Shown piece by piece: positions 23,517 through 31,534 of a stretch of 64,000 bases of DNA. The stretch lies in the NCBI RefSeq assembly GCF_030160715.1, contig NZ_BSOW01000012.1, positions 62,001-126,000 of the forward strand, written 5' to 3'. The translations under genes were made by a program, and so were the position numbers. Each line of letters begins with the position of its first letter. Position 1 is the first letter of the stretch. The stretch comes from Bradyrhizobium iriomotense (lineage in GTDB: Bacteria; Pseudomonadota; Alphaproteobacteria; Rhizobiales; Xanthobacteraceae). Below the pieces are notes generated by a model. The model worked only from the letters and a program-made list of their open reading frames with translations, searched no databases and was not told where the DNA came from.

Positions 23517-25010
23517 ATGGCTATCATGATGCCCGCAGCCGACCAGGCCGTGCTGGCGCGTCGCAGCGAAATCGTCGCCGCCCTGCGCGCAATCGTTTCG
23601 GGCGAAGGGGTCATCGACAGCGCCGCCGAGATGCGGGTCTATGAATCGGACGGGCTGACCGCCTATCGGCAGCCGCCGATGGTCGTGGTGCTGCCGGACA
23701 CCACCGAGCAGGTCTCCCTGGTCCTGAAATATTGTGCGGAGCAGGGCATCAAGGTGGTGCCGCGCGGGTCCGGCACCTCGCTGTCGGGTGGTGCGTTGCC
23801 GCTGGAAGACGGCGTGCTCCTGGGCCTCGGCAAGTTCAAACGCATCCGCGAGATCGATTTCGACAACCGCGTCGTCGTCACCGAGCCCGGCGTCACCAAC
23901 CTCGCCATCAGCCAGGCGGTCGCGCATGCCGGCTTCTACTACGCGCCCGACCCCTCGTCGCAGATTGCCTGCTCGATCGGCGGCAATGTCGCGGAGAATT
24001 CCGGCGGCGTGCACTGCCTGAAATACGGCATGACCACCAACAACGTGCTCGGCTGCGAGATCGTGCTGATGAGTGGCGAGATCCTGCGCATTGGCGGCAA
24101 GTCGGCCGAGAACGCAGGCTACGATCTGATGGGCGTGATCACCGGCTCGGAAGGCCTGCTCGGCGTCATCACCGAGATCACGGTGCGCATCCTGCAAAAG
24201 CCGGAGACGGCGCGCGCGCTGATGGTCGGCTTCGCGCAGGTCGAGGCGGCCGGCGAATGCGTGGCCCGGATCATCGGCGCCGGCATCATTCCCGGCGGCA
24301 TGGAGATGATGGACAAGCCTGCGATCCACGCCGCCGAAGCCTTCGTCCATGCCGGTTATCCGCTCGATGTGGAAGCGCTCCTGATCATCGAGCTCGACGG
24401 CCCCGGCGTCGAGGTCGACGAGCTGATCAAGCGCGTCGAGGCGATCGCGCAGGGCTGCGGCTCCACCACCTGCCAGATCTCGACCTCGGAAGCCGAACGC
24501 AACCTGTTCTGGGCCGGCCGCAAGGCGGCGTTCCCCGCCGTGGGGCGCATCTCGCCCGACTATCTCTGCATGGACGGCACAATTCCGCGCGGCGCGCTGC
24601 CGAAGGCGCTGGCGCGCATCCGCGAGCTCTCGGAGAAATACCAGCTCGGCTGCGCCAACGTATTCCACGCCGGCGACGGCAATCTGCATCCCTTGATCCT
24701 CTACGATGCCAATAAGCCCGGCGAGATCGAGCGCGCCGAGGCATTCGGCGCCGACATCCTGCGTGCCTGCGTCGAGTTCGGCGGCGTGCTCACCGGCGAG
24801 CACGGCGTCGGCATCGAGAAGCGCGATCTCATGGGCGACATGTTCAGCGAGATCGACCTCAACCAGCAGCAGCGGCTGAAATGCGCCTTCGACGCGCAGG
24901 GCCTGCTCAATCCCGGAAAGGTGTTTCCGACCCTGCACCGCTGCGCCGAGCTCGGCCGCATGCATGTGCATGCCGGGAAACTGGCATTCCCCGACCTTCC
25001 GCGGTTCTGA
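23517..25010 (+). CDS. glcD: Glycolate oxidase subunit GlcD (FAD-linked oxidase)
   Basis: A 497-residue flavoprotein of full length. The PP-loop FAD domain includes VVPRGSGTSLSGGALP (about residue 80) and CSIGGNVAENSGG (about 155). The C-terminal FAD-oxidase domain contains FHAGDGNLHPLILYD (about 382) and GEHGVGIEKRDLMG (about 427). It oxidises glycolate to glyoxylate with GlcE and GlcF, passing electrons to the respiratory chain at the inner membrane. The ATG at 23517 lies between GlcD-specific residues and a plausible leader. glcE and glcF follow only 1.8 kb further on. Confidence 0.95.
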   Translation: MAIMMPAADQAVLARRSEIVAALRAIVSGEGVIDSAAEMRVYESDGLTAYRQPPMVVVLPDTTEQVSLVLKYCAEQGIKVVPRGSGTSLSGGALPLEDGVLLGLGKFKRIREIDFDNRVVVTEPGVTNLAISQAVAHAGFYYAPDPSSQIACSIGGNVAENSGGVHCLKYGMTTNNVLGCEIVLMSGEILRIGGKSAENAGYDLMGVITGSEGLLGVITEITVRILQKPETARALMVGFAQVEAAGECVARIIGAGIIPGGMEMMDKPAIHAAEAFVHAGYPLDVEALLIIELDGPGVEVDELIKRVEAIAQGCGSTTCQISTSEAERNLFWAGRKAAFPAVGRISPDYLCMDGTIPRGALPKALARIRELSEKYQLGCANVFHAGDGNLHPLILYDANKPGEIERAEAFGADILRACVEFGGVLTGEHGVGIEKRDLMGDMFSEIDLNQQQRLKCAFDAQGLLNPGKVFPTLHRCAELGRMHVHAGKLAFPDLPRF

Positions 25011-25032
25011 CGGGACTGATGCCGGTGGCGAC

Positions 25033-26196
25033 ATGGCGGACATCCCGGTAGGCGCCGCGACAGGCAAAGCGATAGCGGCGCCGGCCGCGTCGCGCCTGTT
25101 GTTCATCGACAACATCCGCTGGTCGATGATCCTGCTCGTGCTGAGCATGCACGCGGCCGATACCTACAGCCCGTTCGGCAATTGGTACTATGTCGACCGG
25201 CAGGCGACCGGCTTTGGCACGGCACTGTTCTTCGGCATCTACCAGAGCTTCCTCCAGGCCTTCTTCATGGCGGTGCTGTTCTTCATCGCCGGCTATTTCG
25301 CCGCAGCGTCGTTAGACCGGAAGGGATTTTCGACCTTCGCTCGCGACCGCTTGTTCAGGCTTGGTGTGCCGACCCTGCTCTACATGTTCGCGATCGGCCC
25401 GCTCACGCAGTATTTCCTGTCACGGACCTGGGGACGTGGTGGCTTCGGCCATCAGTGGCTGGTTCATCTCGGGGATGGCGAGTGGCTGTCCGAGACCGGT
25501 CCGATGTGGTTCTGCGCCGTCCTGCTGCTGTTCTCGCTTGCCTACGGCCTGATCCGCTTGTCGGGCTGGCGCGAGCGGACGGTCGCGCTGCATGGGTCGA
25601 TGGTCATGGCCTTCGTGATGGCCATGGCGGGGGCCACCTTTGCCGTGCGCATCGTCATGCCGACTGGCTCCTCGGTGCTCAATGTTCATCCCGGCGACTT
25701 GCCGCAATATGTCCTGATGTTCGCCGCCGGAGCCTATGGCTATCGCGGCAACTGGATGACGGGACTTGCCGAAGGGGCCTGTGTGCGCTGGGGAGCACTG
25801 GCCCTCACGCTCTCCGTTCCGCTGTTCGCGGCGCTGGTGCTGTTTGGCGGCGGCCTCGAGGGCGAGACGGCGCTCTATTCCGGCGGCTTCAATCTCGTCA
25901 GTGCCGGGAAGTGCCTGTGGGAGGCGCTTGTCTGTGTGGGCATGGGTCTGCTCATACTGGCCGTCTATCGCCGCCATTTCGACGCGCAGGGGCCGGTTGC
26001 CAGATGGCTCTCGGACAATGCGTTCGGCGTCTACCTGATCCATCCGCCGATCCTGATCGGCTTCGCCATGCTGCTGCATGGGCTACCGCTCTTCGCACTT
26101 ACGAAGGCGCTCCTGCTGACGACGCTGGCAGCGGTCGGCAGCTTCGCCGCCTCGGCGTTGATCCTGCGGAAATCGCCGCTGCGCGCGATCATCTAG
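25033..26196 (+). CDS. Acyltransferase family 3 (OafA/OpgC-like) membrane protein
   Basis: A 387-residue protein with about ten hydrophobic helices. The hallmark acyltransferase-3 start is FIDNIRWSMILLVLSMHAADTY (residues about 24-45), with the conserved Arg and His. FFIAGYFAAASL and FRLGVPTLLYMF follow. Family members transfer acetyl or succinyl groups to sugars across the membrane. Its place in the glcD-glcE gap, 22 bases after glcD on the same strand, is unusual, because nothing links it to glycolate use. The ATG at 25033 is chosen because the start homology follows closely. Confidence 0.87.
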   Translation: MADIPVGAATGKAIAAPAASRLLFIDNIRWSMILLVLSMHAADTYSPFGNWYYVDRQATGFGTALFFGIYQSFLQAFFMAVLFFIAGYFAAASLDRKGFSTFARDRLFRLGVPTLLYMFAIGPLTQYFLSRTWGRGGFGHQWLVHLGDGEWLSETGPMWFCAVLLLFSLAYGLIRLSGWRERTVALHGSMVMAFVMAMAGATFAVRIVMPTGSSVLNVHPGDLPQYVLMFAAGAYGYRGNWMTGLAEGACVRWGALALTLSVPLFAALVLFGGGLEGETALYSGGFNLVSAGKCLWEALVCVGMGLLILAVYRRHFDAQGPVARWLSDNAFGVYLIHPPILIGFAMLLHGLPLFALTKALLLTTLAAVGSFAASALILRKSPLRAII

Positions 26197-26221
26197 CCGC
26201 GCGCAGCGTGCGGGGAGGTTG

Positions 26222-26560
26222 TTACATCAGCGCATACTGCGTGCGCTCGCGTTTCGCCAGCAGCGGAAGAGCCTGCCCTGCGATATGGCTCTTGAAATGC
26301 GTGCTCTCCTGATGCGCCTTGAAGGCGGCCTCGTCGCGGAACAGCTCGTAGAACAGGAACTGCGCCGGGTTGTCCTTGGCGCGGCTGATCAGGAACAGTT
26401 TTACGCCCGGCTCGCTTTGCGCCTGCGGGAGGAAGACGCGCAGGATCTCGGCAACGCGGTCGGCCTCCTCTCGCCTGGCTTCCCACTGCGCCACGACCAG
26501 AAGACCGCCGCCGCTGATCGCCTGATGGATGGTTTGTGGATTCATCGCCTGTTCGTTCAT
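26222..26560 (-). CDS. Antibiotic biosynthesis monooxygenase (ABM) domain protein
   Basis: A 112-residue ferredoxin-like ABM fold. LLVVAQWEARREEADRVAEIL (about residue 20-40), QSEPGVKLFLISRAKDNPAQFLFYE and FKAHQESTHFKSH are standard. The last carries the conserved His pair. Members act as cofactor-free quinol monooxygenases or as small helper proteins. It lies on the opposite strand from the surrounding glc genes, and the 221-base gap to glcE contains dyads. Confidence 0.87.
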   Translation of the reverse strand: MNEQAMNPQTIHQAISGGGLLVVAQWEARREEADRVAEILRVFLPQAQSEPGVKLFLISRAKDNPAQFLFYELFRDEAAFKAHQESTHFKSHIAGQALPLLAKRERTQYALM

Positions 26561-26586
26561 GATGGAACTCCGTTGGGAAGAGAACT

Positions 26587-26613
26587 GTTCGATCTGTACC
26601 GAACTTCGTACGA
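26587..26613. promoter_or_regulatory. Dyads between ABM gene and glcE
   Basis: GTTCG (26587-26591) and CGAAC (26600-26604) form an interrupted dyad, followed by the perfect palindrome TCGTACGA (26606-26613). They lie in the divergent promoter region of the ABM gene and glcE and may bind one regulator. Confidence 0.35.
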
Positions 26614-26781
26614 CAATGATTCGATGGTGATCGAATTGAGGTTGTGTCCGCAGCGCCGCAAAAGCCGGCGCTCGCTCTCGTCCCGCATGGTGAGAAAAGA
26701 CGGGTGCATTCCTTTGAGATTGAGGCGCGCGAGCTCGGCGCGAATTGATTTTCGACGCGATTTTCGCTACCGCCTCTTCCC

Positions 26782-28017
26782 GTGGATACGCTCAAGGTCA
26801 GAGACGCCAAAGACGTCGAAGAGGTGGTGCGCGCGGCGATTGCGAGCGAGCAACCGCTCGAGATCATCGGCCATGGCTCAAAGCGCGGCATCGGCCATGT
26901 GATGGCGACCAACGCCGTGCTCGATGTCTCCGCGCTCAACGCGGTCACCTCCTATGAGCCGAACGAGCTCATCATCACGCTCCAGGCCGGCGCGCCGCTG
27001 GCTGACGTGCTGTCGCTGATCGATGCCAAGAGCCAGCAATTCGCCTTCGAGCCGATGAACACGGCGCCCCTGCTCGGGACGCCCGGCCTCGGCACCATCG
27101 GCGGCATGATCGCAGCTGGTCTCGCCGGGCCGCGCCGCATCAAGGCCGGCGGCGCCCGGGACCATCTGCTCGGCGCGCACGCCGTCTCCGGCTTCGGCGA
27201 CAGTTTCAAGACCGGCGGCAAGGTGGTGAAGAACGTCACCGGCTACGACCTCTGCAAGCTGCTCGCCGGTTCCTGGGGCACGCTGTCGGTCATGACCGAG
27301 GTGACGCTGAAGGTCATGCCGAAGCCGGAGAGCGAGCGGACGCTGCTGCTGCGGGGGCTGGACGACGCCGTCGCCAACAAGGCCATGACCGCGGCGCTCG
27401 GTTCGCCCTTCGACGTATCGGGCGCGGCGCATCTGCCGAAATCCGCTTTCCGGGAAAGAGCCGAAGGGCTCGGCGACATCGCCACGCAAGGCGAGGCGCT
27501 CACCGCGCTGCGGCTGGAGGGCATCACCGCCTCGGCCGCCCACCGCGCCGTCTCGCTGCGCGAGGCGCTCGCCCCATTCGGAACCGCCGATATCGTCGAG
27601 GATGCCGCTTCGGCCGCGTTGTGGGCCGCGATCCGGGACGTACTGCCGTTCGGGGCCGATGGCGCCCTTGGCGCTTGGCCGGTGTGGCGGGTCGTCTGTC
27701 CGCCTGCCTCAGGCGCCGCGATCGGCCGGCAGCTTGCGCGGGAAACCGGCGGCGACGTGATCTACGACTGGGGCGGCGGGCTGATCTGGGCGGCCGTGCC
27801 GCCGAAGGGCGATGCGCAAGCCGCCATCGTGCGCCAGCGCGCGGAAGCCGTCGGCGGGCACGCCATGCTGGTCCGGGCGACCGAAGAGGTGCGGCGCAAT
27901 GTGGACGTGTTCCATCCGCAAGCACCGGGTGTCGCCGCGCTCGGTGAGCGGGTTCGCGTCAGCTTCGATCCGAAGACCATCCTCAATCGCGGGCGGCTGA
28001 AGCGGGGCGAGGCATGA
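26782..28017 (+). CDS. glcE: Glycolate oxidase FAD-binding subunit GlcE
   Basis: A 411-residue FAD_binding_4 protein. GHGSKRGIGHV (about residue 31) is the GlcE version of the PP-loop, and TPGLGTIGGMIAAGLAGPRR (about 100) and KVVKNVTGYDLCKLLAGSWG (about 150) are strong GlcE markers. It assembles with GlcD and GlcF into the membrane-associated glycolate dehydrogenase. A GTG start at 26782 is used; the Shine-Dalgarno is poor. The stop codon overlaps the glcF ATG as ATGA, so the two are translationally coupled. Confidence 0.94.
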   Translation: MDTLKVRDAKDVEEVVRAAIASEQPLEIIGHGSKRGIGHVMATNAVLDVSALNAVTSYEPNELIITLQAGAPLADVLSLIDAKSQQFAFEPMNTAPLLGTPGLGTIGGMIAAGLAGPRRIKAGGARDHLLGAHAVSGFGDSFKTGGKVVKNVTGYDLCKLLAGSWGTLSVMTEVTLKVMPKPESERTLLLRGLDDAVANKAMTAALGSPFDVSGAAHLPKSAFRERAEGLGDIATQGEALTALRLEGITASAAHRAVSLREALAPFGTADIVEDAASAALWAAIRDVLPFGADGALGAWPVWRVVCPPASGAAIGRQLARETGGDVIYDWGGGLIWAAVPPKGDAQAAIVRQRAEAVGGHAMLVRATEEVRRNVDVFHPQAPGVAALGERVRVSFDPKTILNRGRLKRGEA

Positions 28018-29327
28018 AGACCGAATTCTCGCTCACCCAGCTCGCCGACCCCGATATCGCGGAAGCCGACAAGATCCTGCGCGCCTGCGTGCATTGCGGC
28101 TTTTGCACCGCGACCTGTCCGACCTATGTGCTGCTCGGTGACGAGCTCGATAGCCCGCGCGGCCGCATCTACCTGATCAAGGAGATGCTGGAGAAGGACC
28201 AGGCGCCGACCGCCGAGGTCGTCAAGCATGTCGACCGCTGCCTGTCGTGCCTTGCCTGCATGACGACGTGTCCGTCCGGGGTGAACTACATGCACCTCGT
28301 CGACCAGGCCCGGGTCCGGATCGAAGAGCGCTACGAGCGGCCGCTTGCCGAGCGGCTGCTGCGCGCTGTGCTGGCGTTCGTCCTGCCCGACCCGCAGCGT
28401 TTTCGCATCAGCATGTCGCTGGCGCGGCTTGCCCGGCCGTTCGCGGCTTTGCTGCCGACGCCGCGGCCGTCGGCCACCCCTGGCCTCACGCAGCGGATCA
28501 AGGCGATGCTGGCCCTCGCGCCAGGCCAACTGCCGGCTCCGGGGCCCGCCGCGGGCAGCGTCTTTGCGGCGCTCGGCAAGAGGCGGGGGCGGGTCGCGCT
28601 GCTCCAGGGCTGCGCCCAGCAGGTGCTGGCACCGCGGATCAACCAGGCCGCCATCAACCTCCTGACCCGCCACGGCATCGAGGTCGTGCTGGTCCGGGAC
28701 GAGCAATGCTGCGGCGCGCTGACGCATCACCTCGGCCGTGACGATGACGCGGTCGCGCGGGCGCGGGCGAACGTCGCAGCCTGGCGTCGCGAGGCGGCAA
28801 AGGATGGTCTCGATGCCATCCTGGTGACGACGTCCGGCTGCGGCACGGTGATCAAGGACTACGGCTATCTCCTGCGCGAGGACCGTGACTTCGCGAGCGA
28901 TGCGGCCAACGTCTCCGCGCTCGCCAAGGACATCACGGAGTATGTCGCAGGCCTCGCGCTTCAGCCGACGACGCGACACGACGACATCGTCGTCGCCTAT
29001 CATTCCGCTTGTTCACTGCAGCACGGGCAGAAAATCACTGCACTTCCGAAAGAATTGCTTTCCAAGAACGGATTCGTGGTGAAAGATATCCCCGAGAGCC
29101 ATTTGTGTTGCGGTTCGGCGGGGACCTACAACATTCTCCAGCCCGACCTTGCGGGCAGGTTGCGCGATCGCAAGATCGCCAACATCGCGAGCGTCAAGCC
29201 GGACATGATTGCCGCGGGCAATATCGGCTGCATGGTGCAGATTGCCAGCGGCACATCGGTGCCGGTCGTGCACACGATTGAGCTTCTCGATTGGGCGACG
29301 GGCGGCTCGCGGCCGGCATTGAACTAG
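28014..29327 (+). CDS. glcF: Glycolate oxidase iron-sulfur subunit GlcF
   Basis: A 437-residue protein with two 4Fe-4S motifs, CVHCGFCTATCPTY (about residue 24) and CLSCLACMTTCPSG (about 78). Two CCG domains follow, each ending in a Cys-Cys-Gly: RDEQCCGALTHH (about 236) and ESHLCCGSAGTYN (about 362). It passes electrons from the GlcDE flavins to quinone. Its ATG overlaps the glcE stop by four bases. Confidence 0.95.
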   Translation: MKTEFSLTQLADPDIAEADKILRACVHCGFCTATCPTYVLLGDELDSPRGRIYLIKEMLEKDQAPTAEVVKHVDRCLSCLACMTTCPSGVNYMHLVDQARVRIEERYERPLAERLLRAVLAFVLPDPQRFRISMSLARLARPFAALLPTPRPSATPGLTQRIKAMLALAPGQLPAPGPAAGSVFAALGKRRGRVALLQGCAQQVLAPRINQAAINLLTRHGIEVVLVRDEQCCGALTHHLGRDDDAVARARANVAAWRREAAKDGLDAILVTTSGCGTVIKDYGYLLREDRDFASDAANVSALAKDITEYVAGLALQPTTRHDDIVVAYHSACSLQHGQKITALPKELLSKNGFVVKDIPESHLCCGSAGTYNILQPDLAGRLRDRKIANIASVKPDMIAAGNIGCMVQIASGTSVPVVHTIELLDWATGGSRPALN

Positions 29328-29418
29328 TCGAACTGAACTAGCCGACTGCGCCGCGCCCGGAGGTGGACGACTGAAGGCCCGATCGACCATTTGGTTCGGC
29401 GGCAACAGGAGGATCACG

Positions 29419-29775
29419 ATGGCGAAAGCGAAGAAGAAGAAAAGCAAGAAGGCCAAAAAGGCCAAGAAAGCCGTAGCAGCGAAGAAGACCGCGAAGAAGG
29501 CCGGCAAGAAGGCGTCGGCGAAGAAATCCGCCAAGAAGGCAGCGAAGAAGTCGGCCAAGAAGTCCGCAAGGAAGGCTGCACCGAAGAAAGCTGCCAAGAA
29601 GGCCGCACCGAAATCCGCGAAGAAGGCGGCTCCCAAGAAGAGCGCGAAGAAGGCGGCGGCCCCCAAGCCACCAGCCGTGGAAGCTCCCGCTCCAGAGCCC
29701 GCACCGGAGGCGAGCTGGGCGACCCCGTCGCCCACCGGCGACAGCTCGTCGGCTTCGGCTGAAGGGCAGGGTTAG
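29419..29775 (+). CDS. Lys/Ala-rich histone H1-like protein
   Basis: A 118-residue product. The first 85 residues consist almost wholly of Lys, Ala, Ser and Pro in KKAAKK-like repeats, with a basic charge near half of all residues. A Pro/Glu/Ala tail with PAPEPAPEA follows. It resembles the C-terminal domain of eukaryotic H1 and bacterial Hc1/AlgP proteins and probably binds DNA without sequence preference. AGGAGG precedes the ATG. Nothing upstream suggests co-transcription with glcF beyond orientation. Confidence 0.75.
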   Translation: MAKAKKKKSKKAKKAKKAVAAKKTAKKAGKKASAKKSAKKAAKKSAKKSARKAAPKKAAKKAAPKSAKKAAPKKSAKKAAAPKPPAVEAPAPEPAPEASWATPSPTGDSSSASAEGQG

Positions 29776-30182
29776 CTCCCGCTTCGCCGTCCAAACAACG
29801 ATCCGCAATACGGAAGGCCGCGGCGGCGACGCTGCGGCCTTTCTGCATCGACGGATTGCATCACCGAGCACTGGTTCATCGACTTCCCTTGGGCCGTGGA
29901 CTGATTCGTATCGGCGCACGCCGCTTGTGCGGCACGCCCGTAACAACCCGGGGCCAGCAGTGACCTTGGAATGCAAATTATGTGTTCGAGATGCAACACA
30001 TCCTGACAACCTTTCTTGGAATCGTCAGAACGCCTAAAAAGTCGGCAGATGCATGTGTTTTTTGCTTCACTGTCTGAGGGCCACGCTCCAGATTGCGGCG
30101 GCTAAGAGTTTTGCAGTCAGGGTTCGCATGCCCCGGGGGGCGCCGGGATCGGACTGGTCTTGAGAAGGTGATGGGGATTGAA
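29776..30182. other. Intergenic region, terminator plus porin leader
   Basis: About 400 bases. A hairpin terminator lies at 29814-29843. The rest is relatively AT-rich around 29980-30070, probably the porin promoter and a long leader. No gene was recognised. Confidence 0.5.
29814..29843 (+). terminator. Terminator after H1-like gene
   Basis: AAGGCCGC (29814-29821) pairs with GCGGCCTT (29834-29841) over a 12-base loop, and a short T-run follows. Confidence 0.6.
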
Positions 30183-31193
30183 ATGAAGAAAGTGGCTTTG
30201 TTGGCAACGGCGCTGGCAATGGTGACGGGTTCGGCTCTGGCGGCAGACATGCCGGTGAAGGCTATGAAGGCCCCTCCGCCGCCTGCCTTTGATCCCTGGG
30301 ATATCGCCTTCGGCGGCGGCATCATGAGCGACTACATCTTCCGCGGCATCACGCAGTCGAACCACAAGCCGTCGGTCACGGCCTATTTCGAGCCGCGCTT
30401 CAACGTCACCAAGGACCTCCAGCTCTACGTCGGCGTCTCGGCCGAGAGCATCTCCTTCCCGAACCGCGCCGCGGCTGAAGTCGACGTCTACGGCGGTATC
30501 CGCCCGACCTTCGGCGCGTTCGCCTTCGACATCGGCGTCTGGGGCTACCTGTATCCGGGTGGAACCTGCTACTTCGGCGCACCCGGCATCGACTTCGCCG
30601 GCAACTTCCAGGGCGCCGAGTGCGCCGAGAAGGCGCTCCTCAATGCCAACGTGATCAAGAAGGACCTGAGCTTCTTCGAAGTCTACGGCAAGATGACCTA
30701 CACGGTGAACGACAACTGGGCGTTCGGCATCACCGAATACTACACCCCGAGCTACCTGAACTCGGGCGCCTGGGGCAACTACACCTCGGTCACCGGCAAG
30801 TACATCGCGCCCAGCACCATCTTCGGCTCGAGCGGCGTCGGCATGTACGTGTCGGGTGAGTTCGGCCGTCAGTGGCTTGGCACCTCGGACAGCTTCTACG
30901 GTGTGGCTGCGTTCCCGAACGGCATCAAATACGCCGACTACAACACCTGGAACGTCGGCATCGGCTTCACTTACAAGGTCTTCACGCTGGACCTGCGCTA
31001 CTCCGACACCAACCTCTCCAAGGGTGACTGTAACGCCTTCACCAGCGACTGGTCGGCCCGCGGCAACATCACCGCCTCCACCGGTACCTTCGTGACCCCG
31101 ATCAACCCGTCGGGTGTCGGCTCCAACTGGTGCGGCGCGGCCGGCATCGCCAAGCTGTCCTTCGACCTGACGGCGATGACCAACCTGAAGTAA
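30183..31193 (+). CDS. TorF-like putative porin
   Basis: A 336-residue beta-barrel outer-membrane protein. A signal peptide (MKKVALLATALAMVTGSALA) is followed by Lys/Pro residues and then DIAFGGGIMSDYIFRGITQS, the hallmark opening strands of the TorF/TIGR02001 porin family. Alternating aromatic strands such as NWAFGITEYYTPSYLNSG continue to the end. It lacks the usual C-terminal aromatic residue and ends TNLK. An ATG twelve bases upstream is a possible alternative. The terminator at 31215-31242 closes a one-gene transcript. Confidence 0.85.
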   Translation: MKKVALLATALAMVTGSALAADMPVKAMKAPPPPAFDPWDIAFGGGIMSDYIFRGITQSNHKPSVTAYFEPRFNVTKDLQLYVGVSAESISFPNRAAAEVDVYGGIRPTFGAFAFDIGVWGYLYPGGTCYFGAPGIDFAGNFQGAECAEKALLNANVIKKDLSFFEVYGKMTYTVNDNWAFGITEYYTPSYLNSGAWGNYTSVTGKYIAPSTIFGSSGVGMYVSGEFGRQWLGTSDSFYGVAAFPNGIKYADYNTWNVGIGFTYKVFTLDLRYSDTNLSKGDCNAFTSDWSARGNITASTGTFVTPINPSGVGSNWCGAAGIAKLSFDLTAMTNLK

Positions 31194-31214
31194 GCGTCTT
31201 TCACTGGACGACTG

Positions 31215-31246
31215 AAGGGCGGCAGGACAACCTGCCGCCCTTTTGC
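31215..31246 (+). terminator. Strong intrinsic terminator after porin
   Basis: AAGGGCGGCAGG (31215-31226) and CCTGCCGCCCTT (31231-31242) form a 12-bp perfect stem with an ACAA loop, followed by TT and a second T-run. Confidence 0.9.
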
Positions 31247-31329
31247 TTTTGGGGGGAAGCCTCAACGTATCGAGCGCTCTGATCTGGCCGCCAGATGAAC
31301 GGCGGTTCGTTGGGTGATCTAGCCGCAGC

Positions 31330-31520
31330 CTCGCTTCACCTCTCCCGCTTGCGGGGGAGGCATAGGCCGCCTTGGCGGCCGGCTTCTTAGACGACGCCGA
31401 GGCAAAGCCTCGGCTGTGGCGAAGCGCCGGGTGGGGGCTCTCTCCACATCGGGAGCCTCGATTGCGGAGACACCCTCACCCCGACCTTCTCCCGCAAGCG
31501 GGAGAGGGGGAGCACACCAC
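31330..31520. repeat. Dispersed palindromic repeat cluster
   Basis: Between the porin terminator and the ABC exporter, CTCTCCCGCTTGCGGGGGAG-type and TTCTCCCGCAAGCGGGAGAG arms face each other about 150 bases apart. Smaller hairpins (GCCGCCTTGGCGGC, GAGGCAAAGCCTC) lie between them. Such elements are common intergenic repeats in Bradyrhizobium. No gene is present in 31250-31534. Confidence 0.75.
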
Positions 31521-31534
31521 CGTCTCGGATGAAC

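Noticed and set aside
22812..25148. A 778-codon open frame on the minus strand opposite glcD and cytochrome c.
   Set aside because: It is antisense to a clearly real GlcD, has no recognisable domain, and reflects the GC-rich third-position bias that keeps opposite frames open. Its end merges with the cytochrome c gene only in a different frame.
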